Below, in pieces: positions 33,034 to 42,132 of a stretch of DNA of 64,000 nt; the stretch's first letter is position 1; the number at the start of each line of letters is the position of its first letter. The notes below the pieces were generated by a model. It was not told the DNA's origin, did no database searches, and saw only the letters and a list, made by a program, of their open reading frames with translations. The translations under genes were made by a program, and so were the position numbers. This DNA is from Flavobacterium sharifuzzamanii (GTDB lineage: Bacteria; Bacteroidota; Bacteroidia; Flavobacteriales; Flavobacteriaceae), in assembly GCF_003254585.1 (NCBI RefSeq), contig NZ_QJGZ01000042.1, positions 124,001 through 188,000 on the forward strand, written 5' to 3'.

Positions 33034-33693
33034 ATGGCACCAAAAATAAAGGTTCATCTTGCAGACGATCATCAAGTCTTAATTGATGGACTATCCAACT
33101 TACTTCAAACCGTTTCAAACTTTGAAGTGGCAGGAACTTCACTAGACGGCACTACTGTCTATGAAGATGTTATGAAAGACAATGCTGATGTTTTAATTTT
33201 AGATATCAGTATGCCGAAAAAAGATGGCATTGAAACACTAAAAGAATTTAATGAGAAACAATTGCCTTGTAAAGTCATTATTCTATCTAGTTATGATGAT
33301 TTAAAAATCATTAAAGAAGTAATGAAACTGGGCGCAAAAGGCTATCTTACAAAAAATTGCGCTGGAGAAAATATTATTGAAGCTGTTAAATCTGTTTATC
33401 AAGGTCAGGAATATTTTAGCGACGCGGTAAGAGAAAAGATCTTCAACTCTTTTATGGACAGTCCGAAACTGAACCACAGTGCAATTATAGAAAATCCTAT
33501 TTTAAGCCCGCGAGAAATCGAAATTATTATTTTGATTGCTTTAGAACATAGCGGGAAAGAAATCAGTGAGAAGCTTTTCATTAGTTCACACACCGTAGAA
33601 ACGCATCGTAAAAACATCATGAAAAAACTGAATATAAAAAGCACAATCGGTTTAGTAAAATATGCTCTTAAAAACAATCTAATTAATCCTTAA
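33034..33693 (+). CDS. LuxR/NarL-type response regulator
   Basis: 219 residues. Receiver domain: acidic pair in HLADDHQVL (~residues 9-10), phospho-acceptor Asp in VLILDISMPKKDG (~55), and conserved Lys in GYLTKN (~105). C-terminal LuxR HTH: LSPREIEIIILIALEHSGKEISEKL, then TVETHRKNIMKKLNIKS. It is paired with the histidine kinase 8 bases downstream. ATG 33034 places the receiver at the N-terminus, and longer frames cross a terminator. Targets are unknown. Confidence 0.93.
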   Translation: MAPKIKVHLADDHQVLIDGLSNLLQTVSNFEVAGTSLDGTTVYEDVMKDNADVLILDISMPKKDGIETLKEFNEKQLPCKVIILSSYDDLKIIKEVMKLGAKGYLTKNCAGENIIEAVKSVYQGQEYFSDAVREKIFNSFMDSPKLNHSAIIENPILSPREIEIIILIALEHSGKEISEKLFISSHTVETHRKNIMKKLNIKSTIGLVKYALKNNLINP

Positions 33694-33700
33694 CAATTTT

Positions 33701-34615
33701 ATGTCTGTTTTCCGTTTTTTTATCGCTTTACTACTATTTTTAACTGTTAAAGGAACTAGTCTTGCACAGCCCAAAGACACTGTAAACACAAAGACGGTGC
33801 AAACTCAAGTTGATAATAAAACTGTTCTTAAATCTATTAGCAAATCAGAACAATTACGAAATAAAAAAATTGTTAGTTTATCTATCATACTAACCATCAT
33901 TGTTTTTCTTTTGTTTTACTTTTTATATCAAAACAATAAACTAAAGCAAAAAATAAAACGAAAAGACACCAAACAGAAAATCCTTCTCAACATCATCAAT
34001 TCAGGCATCGATTCTCAAGAGGCAGAACACAAAAAAATTGCTTCTTTTCTTCATGATAATATCAATTCGCTATTATCTTCAGCTGGATTGCATTTAAATA
34101 CATTTACAGCTCAGAACAATATAAAATCGGAAGAAATACAAAAAGCAAAAACCATTTTATCTGAGGCTCACGAACTCTTAAGAGATATGTCTCATGATCT
34201 TGTTCCAGCTCTTTTGGTACGCTTTGGATTAATTTATTCTTTAGAGGATTTATGCGAAAAGAATTCCAATTCTGTGATTGAATTTGAATTTTCAAGTTCA
34301 GTCCCGACCAACAGACGATATGCTGAAAAATTCGAAATGAAAATTTATTTTATTGTAAGCGAATTGTTCAGCAATATCACTAAGCATAGCAATGCCCAAA
34401 AAGCAAAACTTACATTAAATGAAAAAGAAAACCAATTAATTCTGCGCATTCATGATGATGGTATTGGTTTTAAAACTCAAAAACTAAAAGATGCAGAAGG
34501 CTTTGGCTTAAATAGAATCAGAGCGCGAATCAAAAAATACAAAGGTTCTTTATCCATTGTTTCAAAAGAAAATCACGGAACCAAAATAAAAATTCAGATT
34601 CCTTTACCACATTAA
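33701..34615 (+). CDS. NarX/DesK-type sensor histidine kinase with minimal sensor region
   Basis: 304 residues. Signal-like first helix (~4-22), ~40 polar residues, a second transmembrane span (~58-78), then a HisKA_3 dimerisation helix with HKKIASFLHDNINSLLSS (the HD pair holds the phospho-His near residue 112). An HATPase domain follows (SELFSNITKHSNAQKA N-box, DDGIGF, GFGLNRIRARIKKYKG). The periplasmic part is too small for a known sensor domain. It is the partner of the regulator just upstream. The stop codon is one base from the end of the convergent phosphodiesterase gene. Confidence 0.9.
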   Translation: MSVFRFFIALLLFLTVKGTSLAQPKDTVNTKTVQTQVDNKTVLKSISKSEQLRNKKIVSLSIILTIIVFLLFYFLYQNNKLKQKIKRKDTKQKILLNIINSGIDSQEAEHKKIASFLHDNINSLLSSAGLHLNTFTAQNNIKSEEIQKAKTILSEAHELLRDMSHDLVPALLVRFGLIYSLEDLCEKNSNSVIEFEFSSSVPTNRRYAEKFEMKIYFIVSELFSNITKHSNAQKAKLTLNEKENQLILRIHDDGIGFKTQKLKDAEGFGLNRIRARIKKYKGSLSIVSKENHGTKIKIQIPLPH

Positions 34616-35110
34616 TTACTTCGCTCCTATTTCGACAATTTCTAGATCTTTGATTTTATCATCGTCAATTACAAATCGAAGCATGGTTCTTACTTTATGA
34701 AAACCGCTTTTCCCAGCCGCACCTGGATTCATGTGCAGTAAATTGTTCTTTTTATCAAACATGACTTTTAGGATATGTGAATGCCCGCAAATAAACAATT
34801 TCGGCGGATTCAAAGCCAATTCTTCTCTAACATTCTGATTATACTTTCCAGGATAACCTCCAATATGCGTAATCCAAACCGACACATTTTCGCATGAAAA
34901 ACGATTATTTAACGGAAATTCTAATCGTGCCTTTGCATCATCAATGTTTCCATAAACCGCCCTTAACGGTTTTAGTTTTTTAATAGCATCTGTAACGCTC
35001 AAATCTCCAATATCTCCAGCATGCCAGACCTCATCTGCTTGAGCAACATATTTTAAAATTGTATCGTCGATATGGCTGTGGGTGTCTGAGAGAAGTAGGA
35101 TTTTGGTCAT
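34616..35110 (-). CDS. YfcE/MJ0936-type metallophosphoesterase
   Basis: 164 residues. Calcineurin-like motifs in order: LLSDTHSHIDD (D-x-H), WHAGDIGD (GD), VYGNIDD (GN[H/D]), ITHIGGYPGK (H), and FICGHSHILK (GHxH). These bind two metals. Small family members cleave phosphodiesters such as 2',3'-cyclic nucleotides, but the in vivo substrate is open. It is convergent with, and directly abuts, the histidine kinase gene. Tandem CTAAGGTTCTGAGGTG repeats lie just upstream of its start. Confidence 0.9.
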   Translation of the reverse strand: MTKILLLSDTHSHIDDTILKYVAQADEVWHAGDIGDLSVTDAIKKLKPLRAVYGNIDDAKARLEFPLNNRFSCENVSVWITHIGGYPGKYNQNVREELALNPPKLFICGHSHILKVMFDKKNNLLHMNPGAAGKSGFHKVRTMLRFVIDDDKIKDLEIVEIGAK

Positions 35111-35120
35111 TTCTTTTGAG

Positions 35121-35194
35121 GCGCTAAGGTTCTGAGGTGCTAAGGTACAAAGGTTTTTTTTTAAAGACGCTAAGATTCTGAGGTGCTAAGGTTC
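35121..35194. repeat. Degenerate direct repeat (GCTAAGGTTCTGAGGT units)
   Basis: GCGCTAAGGTTCTGAGGTGC and ACGCTAAGATTCTGAGGTGC, each followed by TAAGGT. Related words (CTAAGATTCTGAG, CTTAGAACCTTAG) occur at 37411-37440 and 37805-37840, so this is a dispersed intergenic word family. Confidence 0.6.
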
Positions 35195-35233
35195 TTTCTT
35201 TTTTGGGTACTGTGTGTTTTTTTTTATAAAAAA

Positions 35234-35263
35234 AAATCCGATTTACTTTCGCAAATCGGATTT
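35234..35263. terminator. Terminator after flotillin (AAATCCGATTT family)
   Basis: AAATCCGATTT (35234-35244) pairs with AAATCGGATTT (35253-35263), loop ACTTTCGC; on the minus strand it is followed by a T run. The stem shares its sequence with terminators at 52978, 54511 and 55171. Confidence 0.85.
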
Positions 35264-35290
35264 CTAATATTATAAATTATTAAATGATTA

Positions 35291-37204
35291 TTACTTTTTA
35301 GGATTTTTACCTTCCTTCAATTCTTTGGTATCCATCATTTCCATCAATTTCAATCCTAATAGACCACTGATTGAGCCGTCAGAACCTCCGTTTCCTGAAA
35401 TTAATACATCTGGAATCACTTTGATATTTCCTTTACCAATTTCTTCGGTTACTTTGTAGCGGGTAAAGTTGTCTCCACCCATTGCGCTAACTTGCAATTG
35501 ATATGCTTCTGCAGTAGATTTACCAATCGCCATAATTTTCTCTGCTTCAGCCAAACCGGTTTTTGAGATTTTTTCAGCTTCTGCACTTGCGTTCAGTCTT
35601 GTTGCTTCAGCTTGTGCTCCTGCTCTTGCTTTTGTCGCTTCGGCTTCAGCGCTTGCACGCATTTTTGTAGCTTCAGCTTCAGCATTTACATTCAGTTTTA
35701 AACTTGTTGCATCTCCTTCAGCTTTCTTAACAGTTGCATCTGCAGTACGTTGTGCGATTTCAACACTTTGCGAAGCTCGTACAATTTCTTTCTGCATATC
35801 TGCAATTGCCGTTTCTTTTTCCATTCCCTGACGCTGTTCTTGCGCCAATTTTTGGGTCTGATATGTTTTCTGCTCTTCTTCGGCCAATTTTCTGTCTGTC
35901 AACGTTTTCATTAACGAATCTGGCGGAACAATATCTCCAATTAGGGTATCTACAGCATTTACGTTATATTCATCAAGAACTAATTTAATATGGTTTTTAG
36001 CCGATTCTTGACGTTCTTTTCTTGTAGTCAAAAACGAAATCACATCGCTGTCCTGAGCTGAGTTTCTGAAATAGTTACCAATTGTTGGCTCTAAAACCTG
36101 AGAAACTAAGTTATTCATACTTCCGAAACGTGCAATTACTTTTGGCGCTTCGGCTGCCGGAACGTGAATGATTTGCGCAACGTCAAGATTGAACGGGAAA
36201 CCGTCTTTTGAACGAACTGTAATCGTAGATAAGTTTTTATCCAAATCATGCGATTCACTTCTAGCGTTAGCCCAGTTTAAGACTAAATTTGTTGTTGGTA
36301 CAGGTTCTAACTTGGTTGTATACTTATTCAAAGCATATTTTCCTGGTCCAAAAGGCTCCATCCAAACACCACGCTGTCCTTTTGAAACGATATTTCCGTG
36401 TTTAAAAGTGTCACCTGTAACGTCTTGCCCATCTTCTCCAATATAAGAAATCACAACACCAACATAACCAATTGGAACATCTGTCATTGGGTTTTGTTCA
36501 ATTAAAATTCCCCAAGTATTAATATAGTAAGAACCTGCTAACATAACCTGTGGCTGCAAACCACGGTTTCCGCCATGTTCAAGGAATTTATCAAAATCCT
36601 GAAAATTGTTATGACTATCTACAAATTTACCTGCAATCTGTCCTTGCGGAATTGGTTCACCATCTAGAGCTGTAACAATACCAATCATGTTTTCATAAAT
36701 TTTGATTTGATCTGTAATTACAATCTCAAACAAAAACGTATTGATACGATACGATCCTGTTGTGATAAAAGCAGTCTGACGTCCTTTTTGTCCGCCGTTG
36801 TCTAAAAATGCTGTTGCATCTTGAAAGTTGTCACTTTCTACTTTTCTAGCTAAGATTCTTCCTGTCGGAATTTCTTTTCCATCTTTACTTAAAACCAGTC
36901 CAATTTTTCCTTCCGGAATTAATGTAAAACTAGTCATATCAATTGAATACTGCCAAATCCACATTCCCCAATATAATCCTGGAGCAAGTGTTTTGGCCTG
37001 ATAGCCTGCCTCGCCTTTTGTAGCGATAATTCGGCCGTCGGGTAATGATTTGTCTGCGCCAAACAAAACAAACTTTTTGGTTACTAGACCAATTTTATCT
37101 TCAGGAACAATCACCATTCCGAAGAAAACGCGCAAAATAAATTTGTAAAAAAGAATGGCAAATACAATTAAAAGTATCCACCAATAAGAGGTAATTTCAT
37201 TCAT
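35291..37204 (-). CDS. Flotillin-like SPFH domain protein with N-terminal repeat modules
   Basis: 637 residues. N-terminal membrane helix (~6-28). Residues ~30-310 hold four related blocks beginning P-E-x-K-I-G-L-V or similar and ending G-x-Y-x-I-N-T or G-K-Y-A-L-N; blocks 2 and 3 share NFQD..FL..GG.(K/R)G.Q. The SPFH/band-7 core follows (~315-430, DGFPFNLDVAQIIHVP). Then comes a coiled coil with AEAEATK-type repeats (~490-565) and a short tail. Flotillins form oligomeric scaffolds in membrane microdomains. Single gene with its own terminator. Confidence 0.88.
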   Translation of the reverse strand: MNEITSYWWILLIVFAILFYKFILRVFFGMVIVPEDKIGLVTKKFVLFGADKSLPDGRIIATKGEAGYQAKTLAPGLYWGMWIWQYSIDMTSFTLIPEGKIGLVLSKDGKEIPTGRILARKVESDNFQDATAFLDNGGQKGRQTAFITTGSYRINTFLFEIVITDQIKIYENMIGIVTALDGEPIPQGQIAGKFVDSHNNFQDFDKFLEHGGNRGLQPQVMLAGSYYINTWGILIEQNPMTDVPIGYVGVVISYIGEDGQDVTGDTFKHGNIVSKGQRGVWMEPFGPGKYALNKYTTKLEPVPTTNLVLNWANARSESHDLDKNLSTITVRSKDGFPFNLDVAQIIHVPAAEAPKVIARFGSMNNLVSQVLEPTIGNYFRNSAQDSDVISFLTTRKERQESAKNHIKLVLDEYNVNAVDTLIGDIVPPDSLMKTLTDRKLAEEEQKTYQTQKLAQEQRQGMEKETAIADMQKEIVRASQSVEIAQRTADATVKKAEGDATSLKLNVNAEAEATKMRASAEAEATKARAGAQAEATRLNASAEAEKISKTGLAEAEKIMAIGKSTAEAYQLQVSAMGGDNFTRYKVTEEIGKGNIKVIPDVLISGNGGSDGSISGLLGLKLMEMMDTKELKEGKNPKK

Positions 37205-37534
37205 AGTTTTTGATATTTAGTGATGCAAACATAGGAGAAATATGATGTGTTAAAATGAAAAATTTTAAAATTTAACATTTAGAAATTTCTGACTAAAAAT
37301 GTTAAAAAATAGTTTCAATTATATCGTTGGAATTGTCAATTTCTGACACGATTTTTAGCTGAACAAACTATGATTTGCATTTTAGGTTTTAAAGGATTTT
37401 AACAAAGTTTCTTAGATTCTGAGATACTAAGAGACTAAGTTTTTGTTTTTAGATTTTATAGAAATGGATGTTTATTAGTTAGAAATTATATCGAAAAATA
37501 TACCTATATATAAGTACAATTTTTCTAATCTGGC
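37205..37534. other. Gene-free AT-rich stretch upstream of flotillin
   Basis: No ORF or RNA gene seen. It contains CTTAGATTCTGAGATACTAAG-like words of the dispersed CTAAG family (about 37408-37440); otherwise nothing notable. The flotillin promoter on the minus strand should lie in the first ~100 bases, but no perfect TAnnTTTG was found. Confidence 0.4.
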
Positions 37535-37798
37535 GTTAGACGCACTGCAGTGCGTCTCTACAGATACAAACAATCGAAAAACCTCTGCAACTCTGAACCT
37601 TTGCAACTTTGTCACTAAAAAAGTTAGACGCACTGCAGTGCGTCTCTACAGATACAAACAATCAAAAAAAACCTCTATTACTTTGGACCTTTGCAACTTT
37701 GTCTCTAAAAAAGTTAGACGCACTGCGGTGCGTTTCTACAGATACAAATAATCAAAAAACCTCTGCCACTCTGAACCTTTGCAACTTTGTCACTAAAA
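37535..37798. repeat. 88-90 bp tandem repeat, three copies, with a 20-bp palindrome
   Basis: Copies start at 37535, 37623 and 37713. Each begins GTTAGACGCACTGC and contains the palindrome AGACGCACTGCAGTGCGTCT (G for A in the centre of copy 3), then CTACAGATACAAA, an A-rich part, and a CTCTG..CCTTTGCAACTTTG part. The frame at 37609-37809 is a by-product of the repeat. Copies are ~90% alike, implying recent expansion. Confidence 0.85.
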
Positions 37799-37879
37799 GA
37801 AAAACTTAGAACCTTAGCATCTTAGCATCTTAGAACCTTTTTTTCATACCTTTGCCACTCAGAACCTCTGTCCCTTAAA

Positions 37880-38614
37880 ATGAGATATTTTATTCAATTC
37901 GCTTACAACGGAACACATTATCATGGCTGGCAAATACAGCCAAATGCTTCTTCAGTTCAGGAAACTTTAAATAAGGCTTTTTCGGTTTTATTAAATGAAA
38001 CTATCAGCATTATGGGTGCTGGAAGAACAGATACTGGCGTGCACGCAAGTGAAATGTATGGGCATTTTGATACAGAAAAAACTTTGGATATTCCGGTTTT
38101 GGTTTATAAATTGAATTCGTATTTGCCAAAAGACATTGCGATTTTTGATATTAAACTAGTTCACGATGATGCGCACTGTCGCTTTGACGCAACAAAACGG
38201 ACTTACGAATATCATATCAATACCGTTAAAAATCCGTTTTTACAGGAATTGAGCTGGTATGTGACGCAAAAACTAGATGTGGATTTAATGAATGAAGCGG
38301 CACAATTATTATTGAAGCATACCGATTTTCAATGCTTTTCAAAAGTTAATACTGATGTAAACACATTTGATTGCACGATTTTTGAGGCGTTCTGGAAACA
38401 GGAAAACGGAAAACTGATTTTTACCATTTCGGCAAATCGGTTTTTAAGAAATATGGTTCGTTCAATTGTGGGAACTTTAATTAATATAGGATTACACAAA
38501 ATCACACTGGCAGATTTTGAAAACATTATTGCCAGCAAAAGCAGAGAAAAAGCTGGATTTTCGGTTCCGGCACATGGTTTATATTTGACCAATATTTATT
38601 ACGATTATTTATAG
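37880..38614 (+). CDS. truA: tRNA pseudouridine synthase A
   Basis: 244 residues. It modifies U38-U40 in the anticodon arm of tRNAs. The catalytic Asp is in AGRTDTGVHA (~residues 50-59). YNGTHYHGWQIQPN near the start and NRFLRNMVRSIVGTLI near residue 190 are standard TruA features. Full length for the family. It precedes an ABC exporter, separated by a ~70-base repeat of AAGCCT/AGCTATAAGC words. Confidence 0.95.
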   Translation: MRYFIQFAYNGTHYHGWQIQPNASSVQETLNKAFSVLLNETISIMGAGRTDTGVHASEMYGHFDTEKTLDIPVLVYKLNSYLPKDIAIFDIKLVHDDAHCRFDATKRTYEYHINTVKNPFLQELSWYVTQKLDVDLMNEAAQLLLKHTDFQCFSKVNTDVNTFDCTIFEAFWKQENGKLIFTISANRFLRNMVRSIVGTLINIGLHKITLADFENIIASKSREKAGFSVPAHGLYLTNIYYDYL

Positions 38615-38687
38615 CTATAAGCTATAAGCTGTAGGCTTTAAGCACTAAGTGTTAAGCCTAAAGCCTAAAGCCTAAAGCTTAAAGCTT
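38614..38687. repeat. Short-word repeat and hairpin between truA and the ABC exporter
   Basis: Direct repeats AGCTATA-AGCTATA and CCTAAAG (three times) plus an inverted pair AGGCTTTAAGCACT / AGTGTTAAGCCT. An in-frame TTG at 38686 within it is not a convincing start. Confidence 0.6.
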
Positions 38688-38697
38688 GAAAAAACAA

Positions 38698-40452
38698 ATG
38701 AAAGCAAAAGCATTCGACACAGGATTATTCAAACGAATTTTAAAATATACCCGCCCTTATAAATGGCGTTACTATGGCGTAATTATTTTCGCCATTTCGC
38801 TGTCTATTTTTGCCGCACTTCGCCCTTATTTACTGAAAGAAACGGTCGACGGCTACATCAAAACTCATGATAAAATGGGATTACTGCTGTACATCATTTT
38901 GATGGGAGTGGTTTTACTTATGGAGGTCTTTTCTCAATTTTATTTTGTGTACTGGGCAAACTGGCTCGGTCAGGATATTGTAAAAGATATTAGAACCAAA
39001 CTTTTTCAGCACATTTTGAGTTTCAGAATGAAGTACTTCGATCTGGTTCCGGTGGGACAATTGGTTACTCGTGCCGTTTCGGATATTGAGTCGATTGCTC
39101 GAATTTTCAGCCAAGGTCTGTTTATGATTATAAGCGATTTGATGAAAATGGTGGTGGTGTTGATTTTTATGTTTTACATGAACTGGAAACTAACTTGGAT
39201 TGTCGTAATTGCTATGCCAATTTTGGTTTATGTTACGAGAATTTTCCAACGCAAAATGCAAGTTGCTTTTGAGGAAGTAAGAACACAAATTGCCAATATG
39301 AACTCGTTTGTTCAGGAGCGTGTAACAGGAATGAAAATCGTTCAGCTTTTTAACCGCGAAAAAATCGAAGCCGAAAACTTCAAAGAAATCAATAACAAAC
39401 ATAGAGTCGCTTGGATAAAGACGATTTTGTACAACTCGATCTTCTTCCCGATTGCCGATATTATTTCGTCTATTACTTTAGGTTTGGTTGTAGTTTACGG
39501 TGGTTTTAGAATCTTGAACGGAGATCATTTTACGACTTTTGGAGATTTATTTTCGTATACCATGTTTATCGGAATGCTTTTTAATCCGTTAAGGCAAATT
39601 GCAGATAAATTTAACGAGATGCAATTGGGAATGATTGCTGCCAATCGTGTTTTTGATATTATCGATACACAAGATCATATTCAAGATACGGGAACAATTG
39701 AAGCGCCAGTTTTTAACGGAAGAATTGACTTTAAAGATGTTCGTTTCAGTTATATTCCAGAAGAAGAAGTAATAAAAGGAATTGATTTGTCGGTTTCAGC
39801 TGGACAGACTGTTGCTATTGTAGGTTCTACGGGCGCAGGAAAATCGACTATCATTAATTTATTAAATCGTTTTTACGAAATCAATAGCGGAACAATATGT
39901 ATTGACGGAGAAAATATCGAAAACTACACTTTGGCTTCTTTGAGAAAACAAATTGCTGTTGTTTTACAAGACGTATTTTTATTTGCCGATACGATTTATA
40001 ACAATATTACTTTGCATAATCCAGCAATTACGAGAGATCAAGTAATTGATGCGGCAAAGAAAATTGGTGTTCATGATTTTATTATGAACCTTCCAGATAA
40101 TTATGATTTTGATGTAAAAGAGCGAGGCGTTATGCTTTCTTCGGGACAGCGACAGCTTATTGCTTTTTTACGTTCTTATGTGAGTAATCCAAGTATTTTG
40201 ATTTTGGATGAAGCCACTTCTTCAATTGATACCTATTCGGAAGAAATGATTCAGCGTGCAACAGAAACGATTACAAAAGGAAGAACTTCTATTATAATTG
40301 CACATAGATTAGCAACAATTGTAAATGCAGATAAGATTGTGGTGATGGATAAGGGATTGATTGTTGAACAAGGAACGCATCAGGAATTATTACTGAAAAC
40401 TGATGGTTACTATAAAAATTTATATGACTCGCAATTTGCTGTGGCAAACTAA
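38698..40452 (+). CDS. ABC exporter, fused permease and ATPase (MsbA/LmrA type)
   Basis: 584 residues from the ATG. Six transmembrane helices in the first ~330 residues, then an ATPase domain: Walker A VGSTGAGKST (~residue 380), Q-loop VVLQDVFLFADT, signature LSSGQRQL, Walker B LILDEATSSID, and H-loop IIAHRLAT. It forms homodimers (or heterodimers with another half) that export lipids or drugs across the inner membrane. An upstream TTG would add four residues encoded by a repeat. Substrate is unknown. It runs into the histidine kinase gene 16 bases later. Confidence 0.93.
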   Translation: MKAKAFDTGLFKRILKYTRPYKWRYYGVIIFAISLSIFAALRPYLLKETVDGYIKTHDKMGLLLYIILMGVVLLMEVFSQFYFVYWANWLGQDIVKDIRTKLFQHILSFRMKYFDLVPVGQLVTRAVSDIESIARIFSQGLFMIISDLMKMVVVLIFMFYMNWKLTWIVVIAMPILVYVTRIFQRKMQVAFEEVRTQIANMNSFVQERVTGMKIVQLFNREKIEAENFKEINNKHRVAWIKTILYNSIFFPIADIISSITLGLVVVYGGFRILNGDHFTTFGDLFSYTMFIGMLFNPLRQIADKFNEMQLGMIAANRVFDIIDTQDHIQDTGTIEAPVFNGRIDFKDVRFSYIPEEEVIKGIDLSVSAGQTVAIVGSTGAGKSTIINLLNRFYEINSGTICIDGENIENYTLASLRKQIAVVLQDVFLFADTIYNNITLHNPAITRDQVIDAAKKIGVHDFIMNLPDNYDFDVKERGVMLSSGQRQLIAFLRSYVSNPSILILDEATSSIDTYSEEMIQRATETITKGRTSIIIAHRLATIVNADKIVVMDKGLIVEQGTHQELLLKTDGYYKNLYDSQFAVAN

Positions 40453-40468
40453 GTCATAATGTTACTTT

Positions 40469-42046
40469 TTGAAATTTAGATTAAAAAATATTACTTCTAG
40501 GCGTGCTTTTTTAATATACGTTGTTGTCTCGATTCTGATTACGGTTTCGTCGGTTTACATTCTGAGCAATCTGATTACAGATTTGACCGAAAAATCAAAT
40601 GATGATATAGCAACGCGCAACTTCCTTAAAAAACAAGAATTCATGTCCGAAGAACTTTCGAAGTTCTTGGAACAGGAAAAAAAGATTGAACAAGTTCTAA
40701 AAATCAGCACTTCGGGAAACCTTGACAACAATTTAAAGCTTTTGTCTTCTCTTCAGGCAAGTAATAAATTGATTGTGAATAATTGGTTTCAGATTAATGA
40801 AAACACTATTCAATACGGAAATCCTTCTATTTCTAACGAAATTAAAAAAGATATAAAAGCATTTCTTCTTCAAAATGAAAATGCCAAACATCTCAGTGTA
40901 ATTCTTCCGCAAGGAAAGGAACGGGTTTGGCGCATTTATTTTAAATTAGTTTCAGAAAACAAAACTGTGGTAAAATATGGTTATGACATCAATTTAAGAC
41001 TGCTTCATAGTTACATTTCTAAAATAGACAAAACAAAAACAGCTACTAACTACGCTTTTGTTTTTGATAAAAATGGAACCTGCATTTACCATCCCGAAAT
41101 TGCTTTTCTTGGAAAAAACATCTTTAAGATTTCGTCTCTTAATCCGTCTGATACGATTTATAGCAAAAAACAAGATTTCGTCAAAAGAACCACTTTATCT
41201 GAGTACTTGCAATTGGATGTTATTCGTTTTACCAAAAAACTGGATATCAAAAACTCAAACTGGTTTGTCTGCGTTAACGTTCCTAAAATGGTCGCTGACG
41301 AAAATGTAGCTTTGGTTAAAAAATATTCAACTTCGATTTATTCGATCACAACAGTAATGTTGCTTTTGATTTTTTATCTTTTCTCTTATGCCAACAGACG
41401 TGCTTACAGAGAAAAGGGAATGGTCATCAAAGAGAAAAATAAACTCTTGGTTGAGAATGAAAAAATCATCAAAGAAAAAGCTTTGATTCAGTTGCAACAA
41501 TTAAAAGAGCAGATTAATCCGCACTTTTTGTTCAATTCGCTCAATTCGCTTTATATGCTTATTGGAAGTGATATTAAAGTTGCGCAGAAATTTACTTTAA
41601 ACTTATCCCGTATTTATCGTTATTTAATTGATCCGCCAGAAAAGAACATTGTTCCTCTGAAGGACGAATTATTATTTATCGAAAAATACATCTTTTTGCA
41701 GCAAACCCGTTTTAAGGAAGAGTTATTCTTTTCTATCCAAATTGAAAACGAAGCCGCATTAAACAAACACATCCCCTATCTTGCTTTTCAGATTGTGGTC
41801 GAAAATGCTATTAAGCATAATAGAGCCACACAGGAAAGTCCACTTACTACAAAAATCCTGATTAAAGAAGATCAGGTAATTATCAGCAATACTCTTCAAA
41901 AGAAATTGACTGCAGAACCGAGTACTAAATTTGGGTTAAACTACCTAAAGAGTATTTACAATTATTATTCAAAAACAGAATTTAAGACATCAGAAAAAGA
42001 TGGCTATTTTGTTTGTATTCTTCCATTAATATCCATTCACTCCTAA
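40469..42046 (+). CDS. LytS/YehU-type sensor histidine kinase
   Basis: 525 residues with a TTG start, the only fitting start because a nearby ATG at 40459 is out of frame and stops after six codons. First membrane helix ~14-34, periplasmic region ~35-285 resembling a Cache-type sensor (YAFVFDKNGTCIYHPE), second helix ~287-307. The His_kinase domain has QLKEQINPHFLFNSLNSLY with phospho-His352. The HATPase part has VENAIKHN and a degenerate G-box. The LytTR regulator at 49555 is the likely partner, since kinase and regulator flank the protease-SusCD genes. Confidence 0.88.
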   Translation: MKFRLKNITSRRAFLIYVVVSILITVSSVYILSNLITDLTEKSNDDIATRNFLKKQEFMSEELSKFLEQEKKIEQVLKISTSGNLDNNLKLLSSLQASNKLIVNNWFQINENTIQYGNPSISNEIKKDIKAFLLQNENAKHLSVILPQGKERVWRIYFKLVSENKTVVKYGYDINLRLLHSYISKIDKTKTATNYAFVFDKNGTCIYHPEIAFLGKNIFKISSLNPSDTIYSKKQDFVKRTTLSEYLQLDVIRFTKKLDIKNSNWFVCVNVPKMVADENVALVKKYSTSIYSITTVMLLLIFYLFSYANRRAYREKGMVIKEKNKLLVENEKIIKEKALIQLQQLKEQINPHFLFNSLNSLYMLIGSDIKVAQKFTLNLSRIYRYLIDPPEKNIVPLKDELLFIEKYIFLQQTRFKEELFFSIQIENEAALNKHIPYLAFQIVVENAIKHNRATQESPLTTKILIKEDQVIISNTLQKKLTAEPSTKFGLNYLKSIYNYYSKTEFKTSEKDGYFVCILPLISIHS

Positions 42047-42132
42047 AAAAAAGCCACTCACTCCTTTTTGTTTTTTTTCCGAACTAAAATAAAATAGTTT
42101 CGGATCGAAAATTAACCTAAACTTAACATCTA

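Noticed and set aside
37535..37798. CRISPR array
   Set aside because: Units of 88-90 bp are repeated in full with no unique spacers, and no cas genes are present.
37609..37809. 66-residue frame in the tandem repeat block
   Set aside because: The protein sequence merely mirrors the 88-90 bp repeat and has no start signal.
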